DNA of 58,813 nucleotides from Fusobacterium sp. (GTDB taxonomy: Bacteria > Fusobacteriota > Fusobacteriia > Fusobacteriales > Fusobacteriaceae): contig NZ_JARHZE010000063.1 of NCBI RefSeq assembly GCF_029258315.1, positions 1 through 58,813 of the forward strand. The letters are read 5' to 3'. The translations under genes and the position numbers were made by a program. Below are positions 45,831-55,103 of the stretch, one piece after another. Numbering within the stretch: position 1 is the stretch's first letter; each line of letters starts with the position of its first letter. Below the pieces are notes generated by a model. That model saw only the letters and a list, made by a program, of their open reading frames with translations. It was not told the DNA's origin and ran no database searches.

Positions 45831-46718
45831 ATGATTATAAAAAGAGCTGATAAAATGGGGTTTTGTTTTGGTGTCTCTGGCGCTGTAAACCTTTGCGAAA
45901 AAATTGCTCAAAACAATAAAAATTTTCCCCAAAAAATGTATATTTTAGGTATGCTTGTTCATAACAAAACTGTTATAAACGACATGAAGGAAAAAGGATT
46001 TGAACTTATTAAAGAGGAGGAGCTTTTATCTGGAAAGATAAATATAACTAAAAATGATATTTTAGTTATTAGAGCTCATGGTACTACTAAAGAAGTTTAT
46101 AATTTTTTAAAAAAAAGTGACTGTCAAATCTATGATGCTACTTGTATTTTTGTTGAAAAAATAAGAAACGCTTTAATTGAAGCTGAAAACAAGGGAAACC
46201 ATATTATTTTTATAGGTGATAAAAATCATCCTGAAGTAAAAGGTATTATCTCTTTTGGAAAAAACATTGATATTATTGCTTCCTTTGAAGACTTTTTAGA
46301 TTTTAAAATAGATCTAAGTAAAAGATATACTCTGCTAACACAGACAACTTTCAATAAAGAAATATTTTTTAAGATAAAAGATTATATATTAGAAAAATAT
46401 AATAATATTGAAATTTTCAGTAAAATTTGTGGTGCAACATATGAAAGACAAAGAGCTGTTGAAAAACTAGCTAGTGAATGCGATGTTATTATTATTGTTG
46501 GTGACAAAGCTAGTTCAAATAGTAAAAAACTTTTTGAAATATCTAATGAAATAAATAAAAATAGTTATCTTATCGAAAACCTATCACAACTAGATAGTAA
46601 TTGGTTTGATAATGCTTCTTCTGTTGGAATTACAGCGGGAGCATCTACACCAGAAAAAATAATAATTGAGATAGAAAAATTTATAAGGGGGAACTTTGAT
46701 GACAAACATGGATTATAA
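45831..46718 (+). CDS. ispH: 4-hydroxy-3-methylbut-2-enyl diphosphate reductase
   Basis: Last MEP-pathway enzyme, making IPP and DMAPP. 295 residues. The three cluster Cys are visible in GFCFGV (Cys12), YDATC (about residue 103) and KICGATYERQ (about residue 203). HGTTKE and ASTPEKII are also typical. The start is two bases after ptsH, and the 3' end overlaps the S1 gene by 20 bases. Confidence 0.97.
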   Translation: MIIKRADKMGFCFGVSGAVNLCEKIAQNNKNFPQKMYILGMLVHNKTVINDMKEKGFELIKEEELLSGKINITKNDILVIRAHGTTKEVYNFLKKSDCQIYDATCIFVEKIRNALIEAENKGNHIIFIGDKNHPEVKGIISFGKNIDIIASFEDFLDFKIDLSKRYTLLTQTTFNKEIFFKIKDYILEKYNNIEIFSKICGATYERQRAVEKLASECDVIIIVGDKASSNSKKLFEISNEINKNSYLIENLSQLDSNWFDNASSVGITAGASTPEKIIIEIEKFIRGNFDDKHGL

Positions 46719-48294
46719 CAACGAATTTGAAACTCTACTTGAAAATTACCTACCATCTGAGGGAGGAAATGGAAAAAAAGTAGTTGGTACTATTGAAAGT
46801 AAAGAGAGAAATTTCTGTTTCTTAGATGTACCTGGAGAAGCAACTACTGTTAGAGTTAGAACTGAAGAGTTAGAAAACTATAATGTTGGTGATGAAATAG
46901 AGGTTATGCTTGTAGGAGAAACTCCAGAGGGAGAATATCTTATAGGATCTAGAAGAAGAATAGAAATGGAAGCTGGTTGGGAACATCTAAAAAAAGCTTT
47001 CGCTGATAAAGAAAAAGTTACAGGAAAAGTTTTAAAAGAAATTAAAGGTGGATATATTGTCGAAGTTTTCTCTCATCAAACTTTCTTACCTAAATCTCTT
47101 TCTGAAACTAGAGATGCTAATGAAATAGTTGGAAAAACTTTCAATTTCTTAGTAAAAGAAATTAAAGAAGATAAAAAAGGAAAAAAAGTTACTGTATCTA
47201 GAAAAGATATTGTCCTTGCTGAAAAAGACGAAGAATTTAAAAAAATAAATGTTGGAGATGTAACTGAAGGAGTTATCACTGAAATACTTCCATTTGGAAT
47301 TGTAGTTTCAATTGGTAAATTAAGAGGATTTATTCATATCTCTGAACTTTCTTGGAAAAAATCTGAAAAAATTGAAGGATATAATATTGGAGATACTATT
47401 CAAGTTAAAGTTATTGAACTTGAAGAAAATAAGAAAAATATAAAACTTTCTATAAAATCTCTTACAAAAAATCCTTGGGATGTTGCTGCTGAATCATTTA
47501 AAGTTGATGATGTAGTTGATGGAAAAGTTAATAAAATATTACAATATGGAGCTTTAATTGAGTTAATTGATGGTGTTGAAGGACTTGTTCACATCTCTGA
47601 TTTAACTTGGAATAAGAAAAAACTTTCTGTTAATGAATTTTTAAAAGTTGGAGATATTGTTAAAGTTAAAATACTTGAATTAAAACCTGAATCTAGAAAA
47701 TTAAAACTAGGAATCAGACAACTTTCTGTTGATCCTTGGGAAGATGCTACAACTAAATATGCAGTAGGAAATAAAGTTTCTGGTAAAGTTGCAGAAGTTA
47801 AACCTTACGGAATATTTGTTGAGGTTGAAGATGGTATTGATGTATTTGTACATCAAGCTGATTTCTGTTGGACTGGAAATAAAAAATTTGAAAAAGGACA
47901 AGTTGTTGAATTACAAATAACAGAACTTGATACAGAAGAAAGAAAACTTAAAGGAAGTATCAAAGCTTTAGAGGAAAGTCCTTGGGAAAAAGCTTTAAAA
48001 GAATTTAAAGTTGGAGATATTATTGAAAAACCTATAAAAAATATTCAAGACTTTGGAGTATTTGTAACTCTTGAAAATGGTATTGATGGATTTATCCCTA
48101 CTCAATTACTTTCTAAAGATTTTATAAAAGATATTAAATCTAAATTCAAAGTTGGAGACATAGTTAAAGGTAAAATTATAGAAATAGACAGAGAAAAACA
48201 AAGAATTAAAATTTCTGTTAAAGCATATGAATTAGATGCTGAAAGAAATGAAACAAAAGAATTATTAGAAAAATATGGAACTGCTGGAGAGTAG
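46699..48294 (+). CDS. rpsA: S1-domain RNA-binding protein (ribosomal protein S1-like)
   Basis: 531 residues from the ATG at 46699 (AAGGGGG seven bases upstream). Six S1 repeats can be counted, at about 25-90, 95-165, 180-250, 265-340, 350-420 and 435-505. The first two are divergent and the third and fourth most canonical (GFIHISELSW, GLVHISDLTW). This matches the layout of ribosomal protein S1. It overlaps ispH by 20 bases in another frame; ispH-S1 gene fusions are known in Clostridia, so this looks like the unfused state. Confidence 0.92.
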   Translation: MTNMDYNNEFETLLENYLPSEGGNGKKVVGTIESKERNFCFLDVPGEATTVRVRTEELENYNVGDEIEVMLVGETPEGEYLIGSRRRIEMEAGWEHLKKAFADKEKVTGKVLKEIKGGYIVEVFSHQTFLPKSLSETRDANEIVGKTFNFLVKEIKEDKKGKKVTVSRKDIVLAEKDEEFKKINVGDVTEGVITEILPFGIVVSIGKLRGFIHISELSWKKSEKIEGYNIGDTIQVKVIELEENKKNIKLSIKSLTKNPWDVAAESFKVDDVVDGKVNKILQYGALIELIDGVEGLVHISDLTWNKKKLSVNEFLKVGDIVKVKILELKPESRKLKLGIRQLSVDPWEDATTKYAVGNKVSGKVAEVKPYGIFVEVEDGIDVFVHQADFCWTGNKKFEKGQVVELQITELDTEERKLKGSIKALEESPWEKALKEFKVGDIIEKPIKNIQDFGVFVTLENGIDGFIPTQLLSKDFIKDIKSKFKVGDIVKGKIIEIDREKQRIKISVKAYELDAERNETKELLEKYGTAGE

Positions 48295-48305
48295 TTATTT
48301 ATAAT

Positions 48306-48333
48306 AAAAAGGGACTTTTAAAAGTCCCTTTTT
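48306..48333. terminator. bidirectional terminator between the S1 and EFR1 genes
   Basis: A 28-base perfect palindrome, AAAAAGGGACTTTT and its complement, with T runs on both strands, lying between two convergent genes. Confidence 0.92.
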
Positions 48334-48342
48334 ATTTAATTA

Positions 48343-49167
48343 TTATAGAAATAATTCTGGCTCACGTCTAGTACCAGCATATTGATCTTCTAACTCATGT
48401 TGATGATATAAATAATTTGCATCATCATAATATTTTGCTCCTGATGGACATCCTTTTACACATCCACAACATTTCATACAAATTCCAAAAACATCACTTG
48501 GATCTTCTGGGTTAATTGATCCTAAAGGACAAATCTCTATACATTTTCCACATTTATTACAAAGTTCCATATTTGTTTTTGGCTTAACTTTTCTAATATC
48601 TATTGAATTTCCCTTTGAATCTCTTGGTTGATAATAGAAACGAATTGGTGTTTCACCTTTTACATCAACTAATTTATCTGGATCAAAATCCTTTCCTGTT
48701 ATTTTCTTAATTATATCTTCTGAAAATCCTGTAGCTATTTCCATATCTTTAGCATCTGGTCTACCTGCACCTAATATAGTTGAGAATGAGTGTTCTCCTA
48801 TAAACGCCCCTCCTGCTATTGGTCTTAACCCCTTATCTTTTAATATATTTCTAAGCTCTATTAAAGCATCATCAAAGTTTCTATTTCCATATAGAACCAC
48901 TGGAACAGCTAAAGCTCCATTTCCTTTTAATGTATCTAAATATTTTAATAATAAATTAGGTACTCTTCCTGCTATAACAGGTACCCCAAATACAACCAAC
49001 TCATCTTCTGTAAAGATTTTTTCAATTTTTCTATTTGAAAGGATAGTAAAGTTAAACTCCTCATATTCAAGATTTAAATCTTTAGCTATTTTTTCAGCTA
49101 TATGATTTACTACCTTTTTTGTTGTTCCAGTACCTGAAAAGTACATCCCCAAAACTTTCTTTATCAT
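48343..49167 (-). CDS. EFR1-type flavodoxin-ferredoxin fusion
   Basis: 274 residues. The N-terminal flavodoxin-like fold has the FMN loop YFSGTGTTKK (residues 9-18). The C-terminus has two 4Fe-4S motifs: C-x2-C-x2-C-x3-C as CNKCGKCIEICP, and a second Cys-rich set with CMKCCGCVKGCP. A cytoplasmic electron carrier or oxidoreductase; partner unknown. Common in clostridia and fusobacteria. TAGGAGG precedes the ATG. Single-gene unit with its own promoter. Confidence 0.92.
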   Translation of the reverse strand: MIKKVLGMYFSGTGTTKKVVNHIAEKIAKDLNLEYEEFNFTILSNRKIEKIFTEDELVVFGVPVIAGRVPNLLLKYLDTLKGNGALAVPVVLYGNRNFDDALIELRNILKDKGLRPIAGGAFIGEHSFSTILGAGRPDAKDMEIATGFSEDIIKKITGKDFDPDKLVDVKGETPIRFYYQPRDSKGNSIDIRKVKPKTNMELCNKCGKCIEICPLGSINPEDPSDVFGICMKCCGCVKGCPSGAKYYDDANYLYHQHELEDQYAGTRREPELFL

Positions 49168-49197
49168 AATTCCTCCTAAAAAATTATTGTTTTAAAT

Positions 49198-49226
49198 ATT
49201 ATACTATATATAAACAAATAATACAA
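49198..49226 (-). promoter_or_regulatory. promoter of the EFR1-type gene
   Basis: Minus-strand TTGTAT (complement of 49221-49226) and TATAAT (complement of 49198-49203), 17 bp apart, about 25 bases before the start codon's ribosome binding site. Confidence 0.72.
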
Positions 49227-49369
49227 TTTTTTTAGATAAAAATATTTAGCAATACAAAAGTAATTTTAGTGTATAACAATTTAAAATAATTTATAAAATC
49301 AATATTTTTATAAATATCTCTTTTTTTACCATTGTTAAATTTATATATCTTTTTCCTTAAAAATAAAAA

Positions 49370-49401
49370 AGGCCATAAACAAAACTAATTGTTTATGACC
49401 T
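49370..49401 (-). terminator. terminator after the AGCS symporter gene
   Basis: AGGTCATAAAC and GTTTATGGCCT (minus strand) pair with one mismatch around a 10-base loop, followed by TTTTTTATTTTT. It closes the glutaminase-symporter unit. Confidence 0.85.
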
Positions 49402-49431
49402 AAAAGATATATTTTATTCTTTTATTTTTAA

Positions 49432-50823
49432 TTAATCATCCCAACACTCTGTATTCTTTAGTCCAGGTATACTACTAGCTTTAAATACTGGATCTTTTCC
49501 TTCAGATCTTTGTTTCTGATAATCCTTAACAGCTGCTATTGCGATTCTTGCTAAAACAGCTATTGTTAATAAGTTCATTGTTGCCATAAGTCCCATAAAT
49601 AAATCTGCTAAGTCCCAAACAATTTGAATTTGAGCAACGCAACCAAATAACACCATTGCAACAACTGCTATTCTATAAAGAGTTAACCACATTTTATTTG
49701 CTTTTATAAACTCTATATTAGTTTCTCCATAATAATAATTTCCTATTACTGATGAGAAAGCAAAGAATAAAATACAAGCTGCTATAAATATTGATCCCCA
49801 AGAACCTACTTGAGAAACTATTGCATCTTGAGTTAGTTGTATTCCGTTAGAAGAATTTGAAGTATAGTTTCCAGAAATTAATATTATAAAAGCTGTACAA
49901 GAACAGATTACTATTGTATCTGTAAATACTCCTAAAGCTTGAACTAATCCTTGTTTTACTGGGTGAGAAACATCTGAAGTTGCTGCTGCGTTTGGAGCAC
50001 TTCCCATTCCTGCCTCATTTGAGAATAATCCTCTCTTAATTCCTTGCATAATTACTACTCCAAATAATCCTCCTGCTACTGGTCTTAATCCAAAAGCACT
50101 TGAGAATATTAAAGATATTATTGAAGGAATTATAGCTATATTTTTAACAATTATAAATAATGCTACTAAAATATATGCTACTGCCATTACTGGAACTAAA
50201 ATCTCAACAACATGAGCTATTCTTTTTATTCCTCCGAAAATTATCACTGCTGTAACTGTTGCTAAAACCATTCCAACATGTAATCTACTGATACCAAATG
50301 CCTTTTCGAAAGCAAAAGACATTGTATTTGCTTGAACTGAGTTAAATATTAAACCATATGTTATAGAAATAAGGATTGAGAATATTATACCCATCCATCT
50401 TTTTCCTAAAGCTCTTTCCATATAATAAGCTGGTCCGCCTCTAAAATGCTCTCCATCTTTTATTTTATAGATTTGTGCTAAAGTACATTCTATTAAACTT
50501 GAACAGGCTCCTATTAAAGCTATAAGCCACATCCAAAATACTGCACCAGGTCCCCCAATTACAATTGCTATTGCAACTCCTGCTAAGTTACCAGTACCAA
50601 CACAAGAAGCTATTGATATACAAAAAGCTTGGAATGAAGATATCCCTTTCTTGGTCTTAGAACTTTTTCCACTTAAAAGTCTAAACATTTCCCCGATCAT
50701 TCTTACTTGAATAAATCCTGTTCTAATTGAAAAGTATGTTCCTAAAACTAAAAGTAATGCTATTAATAGGTACGAGTATAATGCATTGTTAACTAATCCT
50801 ATTATCTTTGATAACTGTTCCAT
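49432..50823 (-). CDS. AGCS-family amino acid:cation symporter
   Basis: 463 residues, about ten to eleven membrane helices. Signatures include FCISIASCVGTGNLAGVA near residue 66, GGPGAVFWMWL near residue 90, HFRGGPAYYMERALG near residue 125, and FSNEAGMGSAPNAAA near residue 268. The family takes up alanine, glycine or glutamine with Na+. It lies 21 bases behind glutaminase, so glutamine is the likely substrate; this is inference from context. Confidence 0.93.
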   Translation of the reverse strand: MEQLSKIIGLVNNALYSYLLIALLLVLGTYFSIRTGFIQVRMIGEMFRLLSGKSSKTKKGISSFQAFCISIASCVGTGNLAGVAIAIVIGGPGAVFWMWLIALIGACSSLIECTLAQIYKIKDGEHFRGGPAYYMERALGKRWMGIIFSILISITYGLIFNSVQANTMSFAFEKAFGISRLHVGMVLATVTAVIIFGGIKRIAHVVEILVPVMAVAYILVALFIIVKNIAIIPSIISLIFSSAFGLRPVAGGLFGVVIMQGIKRGLFSNEAGMGSAPNAAATSDVSHPVKQGLVQALGVFTDTIVICSCTAFIILISGNYTSNSSNGIQLTQDAIVSQVGSWGSIFIAACILFFAFSSVIGNYYYGETNIEFIKANKMWLTLYRIAVVAMVLFGCVAQIQIVWDLADLFMGLMATMNLLTIAVLARIAIAAVKDYQKQRSEGKDPVFKASSIPGLKNTECWDD

Positions 50824-50844
50824 ATTTTCCTCCTTAATATATTT

Positions 50845-51759
50845 TTAAAAAATTGTTAAATTAAGTTCTTCAGATAGTTCCTCCAGAAGATAAACTCCTG
50901 CAATAGAATTTCCTTTTTTATCAAGTGATGGTCCAAAAATCCCAATTCCCATTTTTCCTGGAACTACTGACACTATTCCTCCACCTACACCACTTTTTGA
51001 TGGAATTCCTACTCTCACAGCAAATTCTCCAGAACTATCATACATTCCACAAGTAACCATTAATGTTTTTATTATTGTGGCTATTCTTGGAGTAATAATT
51101 TGTTCTCCTGTACTTGTTTTTCCATTTTTAGCTAAAAATAATCCTATTCTTGCTAAAGTCTTAGCTGTTACTTCGATAGAGCATTGTTTAAAATAGATAT
51201 TTAAAGCATCTTCAACATTTCCTTCTATTATTCCTTGGCTTTTTAAAAAATATCCCATTGCTCTATTTCTATTTCCTGTTTCTGACTCTCCACAATAAAT
51301 TTTATAATTTACATCTAAAGTATTATCTTCAGATATTTTTCTAAAAAATTCTAATAATCTTCCAAATTTTTCTCTTGCATCTTTTCCTTTTATCATTGAA
51401 CTTACTGCTATTGCTCCTGCATTAATTAAAGGATTATATGGTTTTTTTCTGCTTGATGTTTCCAATTTTTTTATAGAGTTAAATGGATCTCCTGTTGGTT
51501 CCATTCCTACTTTATTGAAAACATACTCCTCTCCATTATCTAAAATTGCTAACATCAAAGTTACTATTTTAGAAATACTTTGTACTGTAAATTTTTCTTC
51601 ACAATCTCCTGCAAAATATTCATTTCCATCTATATCATAAATACAAATTCCAAGAGCATCTTTTTTTGCTTTGTCCAATTCTGGAATATAATTAGCAACC
51701 TCTCCTAATTTCGCTTTTACCTGATTTTTCTTCACTAAATTTCTCAATAAGTCATTCAT
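50845..51759 (-). CDS. glsA: glutaminase
   Basis: Hydrolyses glutamine to glutamate and ammonia. 304 residues from the ATG at 51759, directly after GGAGG; the ATG eight codons earlier encloses that site and is less likely. The serine-dependent S-x-x-K pair is in FTVQSISK (Ser61, Lys64), with YNPLINAGAIAV near residue 110 and SGVGGGIVSVVPG near residue 258. It forms an operon with the AGCS symporter. Confidence 0.95.
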   Translation of the reverse strand: MNDLLRNLVKKNQVKAKLGEVANYIPELDKAKKDALGICIYDIDGNEYFAGDCEEKFTVQSISKIVTLMLAILDNGEEYVFNKVGMEPTGDPFNSIKKLETSSRKKPYNPLINAGAIAVSSMIKGKDAREKFGRLLEFFRKISEDNTLDVNYKIYCGESETGNRNRAMGYFLKSQGIIEGNVEDALNIYFKQCSIEVTAKTLARIGLFLAKNGKTSTGEQIITPRIATIIKTLMVTCGMYDSSGEFAVRVGIPSKSGVGGGIVSVVPGKMGIGIFGPSLDKKGNSIAGVYLLEELSEELNLTIF

Positions 51760-51843
51760 TTTTTCCTCCGTGATACTTTTCAAAACATTTTTTTCTATTA
51801 TTATAGTTTTTTTATGTTATACAAGCACAAACAACTTAATGAC

Positions 51844-51872
51844 ACTATACAACTTTCATTTTGATATGTCAA
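51844..51872 (-). promoter_or_regulatory. promoter of glsA and the symporter gene
   Basis: Minus-strand TTGACA (complement of 51867-51872) and TATAGT (complement of 51844-51849) with a 17-bp spacer. Confidence 0.78.
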
Positions 51873-52165
51873 TATATTTCTGAAATATTAAACATATATT
51901 TTTTATATTATTTTTTTATAATTTTCTTAAACTCTCTTATTTTTTTAAATTTCATTTTTATTATTCATTCAATATATCATTTTTTCTGTTTTTATAAATA
52001 ATTATTAAAATTAATTTTATTTTATATCAAGATTGATTTTATATATTTTATTTAGTAAATTTATGTGGGTAATTATATCATACTTCTATTTTTTAACCTA
52101 AATCTTTTTTTTTATTTTTTTTCTTTTATCATAAAATAATCCTTTTACGATATTTTTTTAATCAA
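51873..52165. other. gene-free AT-rich gap
   Basis: About 290 bases of nearly pure A/T between the glsA promoter and the next terminator. No open frame with a ribosome binding site, RNA gene or repeat was seen on either strand. Confidence 0.5.
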
Positions 52166-52194
52166 AAAAAGAGAGCCAAAAACTCTCTCTTTTT
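52166..52194 (-). terminator. terminator after the YjiH-family gene
   Basis: On the minus strand AAAAAGAGAG pairs with CTCTCTTTTT around a short loop, followed by further T. It lies about 20 bases after the stop codon. Confidence 0.82.
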
Positions 52195-52214
52195 ATTGTA
52201 ATTTTCTAATTTTA

Positions 52215-53540
52215 TTAATTCATTAAGATTCCCATACTATAAAGTATTTTTACTATAATATATATAACTGGAAATGTGATCACTGTTCTTAATATAAAGA
52301 ATTTTAGTGTATCCCAGAAATTAAATCCTATTTTTGAAGAAACTAATATCATTCCTGTTTCACTTAAGAAAATTAATTGTGCAAAAGATAAAGTTCCTAT
52401 CAAAAATCTTGTCATTTCACTTGGAACACTTTCTATTAATAATGATGGTAGATACATATCTGAAAATCCAACTATCATTGCTGGTGCCATCACTGCTGAA
52501 ACCTCTTTAGAGAAGCCAAAAACTCTTAAAATTGGAATAAGAGGCATTGAAATTATTTTAAAAATACTTGTATGCTCTGCTATAACAAGTCCTAAAGTTC
52601 CCATAAACATAATAACAGGTATAAATGTTATATAAAGTATTCCAACTTTTTTTACTGAATCCATTAATATGCTGACTAAATTAGCTTTTGATGCTACTTC
52701 TGTAGCTTTTTTTATAGCTGAGTAAAAAGAAGTACTCGCTTCTTCTCCAGCAAAATTTTTTCCCATGTAATACTCATCCTTAAATTTCTTTAAAGGTAAT
52801 CTTGCAATAATCATTCCAGCTATAATGGTAGAAAATGCTATTGTTGCATAAAAAATAACAAACCTATCTGATAATCTTAATAAATCTGCAACAACTGCAG
52901 CAAATGATATTCCAACTATTGAAAAAGATGTTGCTATTGTTACAGCTTCTCTTTGAGTATAATATCCTTTTTGATATTGTTCGTCTGTAACAACTATTCC
53001 TATTGTTCCATCACCTAAAAAAGATGCTATCGCATCAATAGCTGCATATCCTGGAACTTTAAAAACTTTTCTCATAAATGGAGCTATTAAAACTCCAATA
53101 AATTCTACTAATCCAAATGCTGTCAAGAATGGCATTAACATTACCCCTACACAGAATGTTACCATTAAAGATGGCAATAAGTCTGTTGCCATCATTCCTC
53201 CTGTATTTGGATCTAAAATTATACTTGGTCCCACTCCATAATGAACCATTAAAAAGAAAATTCCTCCTAATATTCTTGCTAATCCATTAATTGGTCCACA
53301 AACAAAAAATTCTTTTAAATATTGATTTTTAAAATCTTTTTTTACAAATCCTATAATTGTTCCAATTATTGTAACCACTGAAACAACTACAACTAATCCT
53401 CTTATTTGTTCAATATAACCATCTATTATCAAAGCTTTGATATGTGCCATCAAAATTGACGACTCTCCTCCAATTGTTATTGGAGCTAAAAAAGCCATAA
53501 CTCCTAAAATTGAATAAAATAAAAATTTAAAAACTGCCAT
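52215..53540 (-). CDS. YjiH-family membrane protein
   Basis: 441 residues with about ten membrane helices. The middle (about 160-245) is a Gate-type nucleoside-recognition domain, including AIDAIASFLGDGTIGIVVTD; another Gate-like stretch is near residues 330-400. Members are presumed transporters of unknown substrate. AGGAGG precedes the ATG. It follows the RlmA-like gene by 25 bases on the same strand. Confidence 0.85.
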   Translation of the reverse strand: MAVFKFLFYSILGVMAFLAPITIGGESSILMAHIKALIIDGYIEQIRGLVVVVSVVTIIGTIIGFVKKDFKNQYLKEFFVCGPINGLARILGGIFFLMVHYGVGPSIILDPNTGGMMATDLLPSLMVTFCVGVMLMPFLTAFGLVEFIGVLIAPFMRKVFKVPGYAAIDAIASFLGDGTIGIVVTDEQYQKGYYTQREAVTIATSFSIVGISFAAVVADLLRLSDRFVIFYATIAFSTIIAGMIIARLPLKKFKDEYYMGKNFAGEEASTSFYSAIKKATEVASKANLVSILMDSVKKVGILYITFIPVIMFMGTLGLVIAEHTSIFKIISMPLIPILRVFGFSKEVSAVMAPAMIVGFSDMYLPSLLIESVPSEMTRFLIGTLSFAQLIFLSETGMILVSSKIGFNFWDTLKFFILRTVITFPVIYIIVKILYSMGILMN

Positions 53541-53565
53541 CTTCCCTCCTGATTTTATTTTTTAT

Positions 53566-54387
53566 TTAAGGTTTTTTAAAAATATCTATATTTACATCCA
53601 CTGTAATTTCTAGTTCATTTAATGAAAATAATTTTTCTATCCCTTCTCTTGGACTTCTCCATCTGTATGGTGTCATATTAAATAAACTTTTTATACTTTC
53701 ATTTTCTTTTATAGTTGTTTTGTAAGCACAATTTACTGTTTCTATATATTCAAATATTTTTAAATCTTCTATTGGCGAATAGAAATCTTTTCTTACTTCT
53801 TTGTATACCACTTTTTTCATCTCTTCAAGATGATTTTCTCCAGTAGATACAATTATTAAATATCCTCCTTTTTTTAATGTTCTCATTTTTTCTTCTGGTA
53901 TTATTTTCGCAAACATACACACTATATAATCCAATGACTCATCTTCTATTGGTATATTAGACGCACTGGCAACTACCCAATCTATGTTTTTATTTTTTTT
54001 AGATGCACTTATTACTGCTTCTTTTGATATATCTATCCCTATAATATTACTTTTTATTTCCTTTTCATCTAAAAATTTTTTCATATTATCTGTATAATAA
54101 CCTTCTCCACACCCAATGTCCAAGATGGAGATATCATTCTCAGAATAATATTTTAAAATAATTTCATTTACCTTATTAGATATCCCTTTATAATAATCCT
54201 TTTCTAAAAAATTTTTTCTACTGATGACCATATCCTTATCATCACCTGGATTTTTACTATGTTTTTGATTATCTAACAATAAATTCACATAACCTGTTTT
54301 AGCCATATCATAAGTATGACCATTTTTACAATGGTAATTTTTCCCATCTTTTTCTAATATTTCTTTACATTTTGGACAAATTTTCAT
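53566..54387 (-). CDS. RlmA-family 23S rRNA guanine-N1 methyltransferase
   Basis: 273 residues. An N-terminal zinc ribbon (CPKC at residues 4-7, C-x3-H near 20-24), then the family segment MAKTGYVNLLL, and a Rossmann SAM site ILDIGCGEGYYTDNM near residue 95. Related to RlmA(I) for G745 and RlmA(II)/TlrB for G748; the target base cannot be told by eye. TlrB-type enzymes confer tylosin resistance, but the chromosomal setting suggests housekeeping. Confidence 0.9.
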   Translation of the reverse strand: MKICPKCKEILEKDGKNYHCKNGHTYDMAKTGYVNLLLDNQKHSKNPGDDKDMVISRKNFLEKDYYKGISNKVNEIILKYYSENDISILDIGCGEGYYTDNMKKFLDEKEIKSNIIGIDISKEAVISASKKNKNIDWVVASASNIPIEDESLDYIVCMFAKIIPEEKMRTLKKGGYLIIVSTGENHLEEMKKVVYKEVRKDFYSPIEDLKIFEYIETVNCAYKTTIKENESIKSLFNMTPYRWRSPREGIEKLFSLNELEITVDVNIDIFKKP

Positions 54388-54397
54388 TTTTCCCTCT

Positions 54398-54880
54398 CTA
54401 CTCTTCTATTATCTCTTTTAATTTTTTATTTAACAATCGATAACCATCTGGACTTAAATGAACTCCATCTGGACTATATTTATTATCTAAAACTCCCATA
54501 CTATTTAAAAATAAATTATCTATCATCAGTTTTTCTGTAAAAAGTTGTTCTCTTAAGAAAAAATTTAGGTTCCTTATTTTTTTATTTTTATCCACATACA
54601 TTGTTGGTAAAACCGAAACAACAATAACTCTTTTAAATCTTTCACTTAAAATATCTAAAATTTTTAAAATATTTTGAAAGATTTTTTCTGAGGAAACATT
54701 GCCTAAAATATCATTTACTCCTACCATCAAAACAGAAGTATCACCTTTTATATTTTCATTTTCTTCCAATAGCCATAAAACATCTCTCGAAAAATATCCT
54801 GGAACTCCATAGTTTTCAACTTCTGGATACTTATTCCAAGCTGTTATGCTATCCCCTAAAAAAACTATTTTCTTATCCAC
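54398..54880 (-). CDS. SGNH/GDSL-type hydrolase
   Basis: 160 residues, cytoplasmic (no signal peptide). Block I FLGDSITAW holds the catalytic Ser, block II GVPGYFSRD the Gly, block III VGVNDI the Asn, and block V SPDGVHLSPDGY the Asp-His pair. The start is GTG with AAGGAG five bases upstream. Acts on an acyl ester of unknown identity. First gene of a unit with the RlmA-like and YjiH genes. A TACAAT -10 box (complement of 54920-54925) is plausible. Confidence 0.88.
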   Translation of the reverse strand: MDKKIVFLGDSITAWNKYPEVENYGVPGYFSRDVLWLLEENENIKGDTSVLMVGVNDILGNVSSEKIFQNILKILDILSERFKRVIVVSVLPTMYVDKNKKIRNLNFFLREQLFTEKLMIDNLFLNSMGVLDNKYSPDGVHLSPDGYRLLNKKLKEIIEE

Positions 54881-55103
54881 TTTTTCTCCTTATAAACTGG
54901 AAATTTTCTTCATCACGATATTGTAACATAATTAACTGATTTTTTTAATTATTTTTTTAATTATTTTCCTTTTAGTTTCTCTTGACACAAAAAATCCATA
55001 ATTTCATGATAAAATTCCTTCCAAAGTTTTGTTAGTATAATTAAATTTTTTATGTTAAAATAGGGATTAGCTTAGGCTTAATTTATTTTAGGGAGATGAT
55101 TTT

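Noticed and set aside
53566-54387. Treating the RlmA-like gene as an acquired macrolide-resistance gene.
   Set aside because: No mobile element or composition shift is near it, and its neighbours look native.
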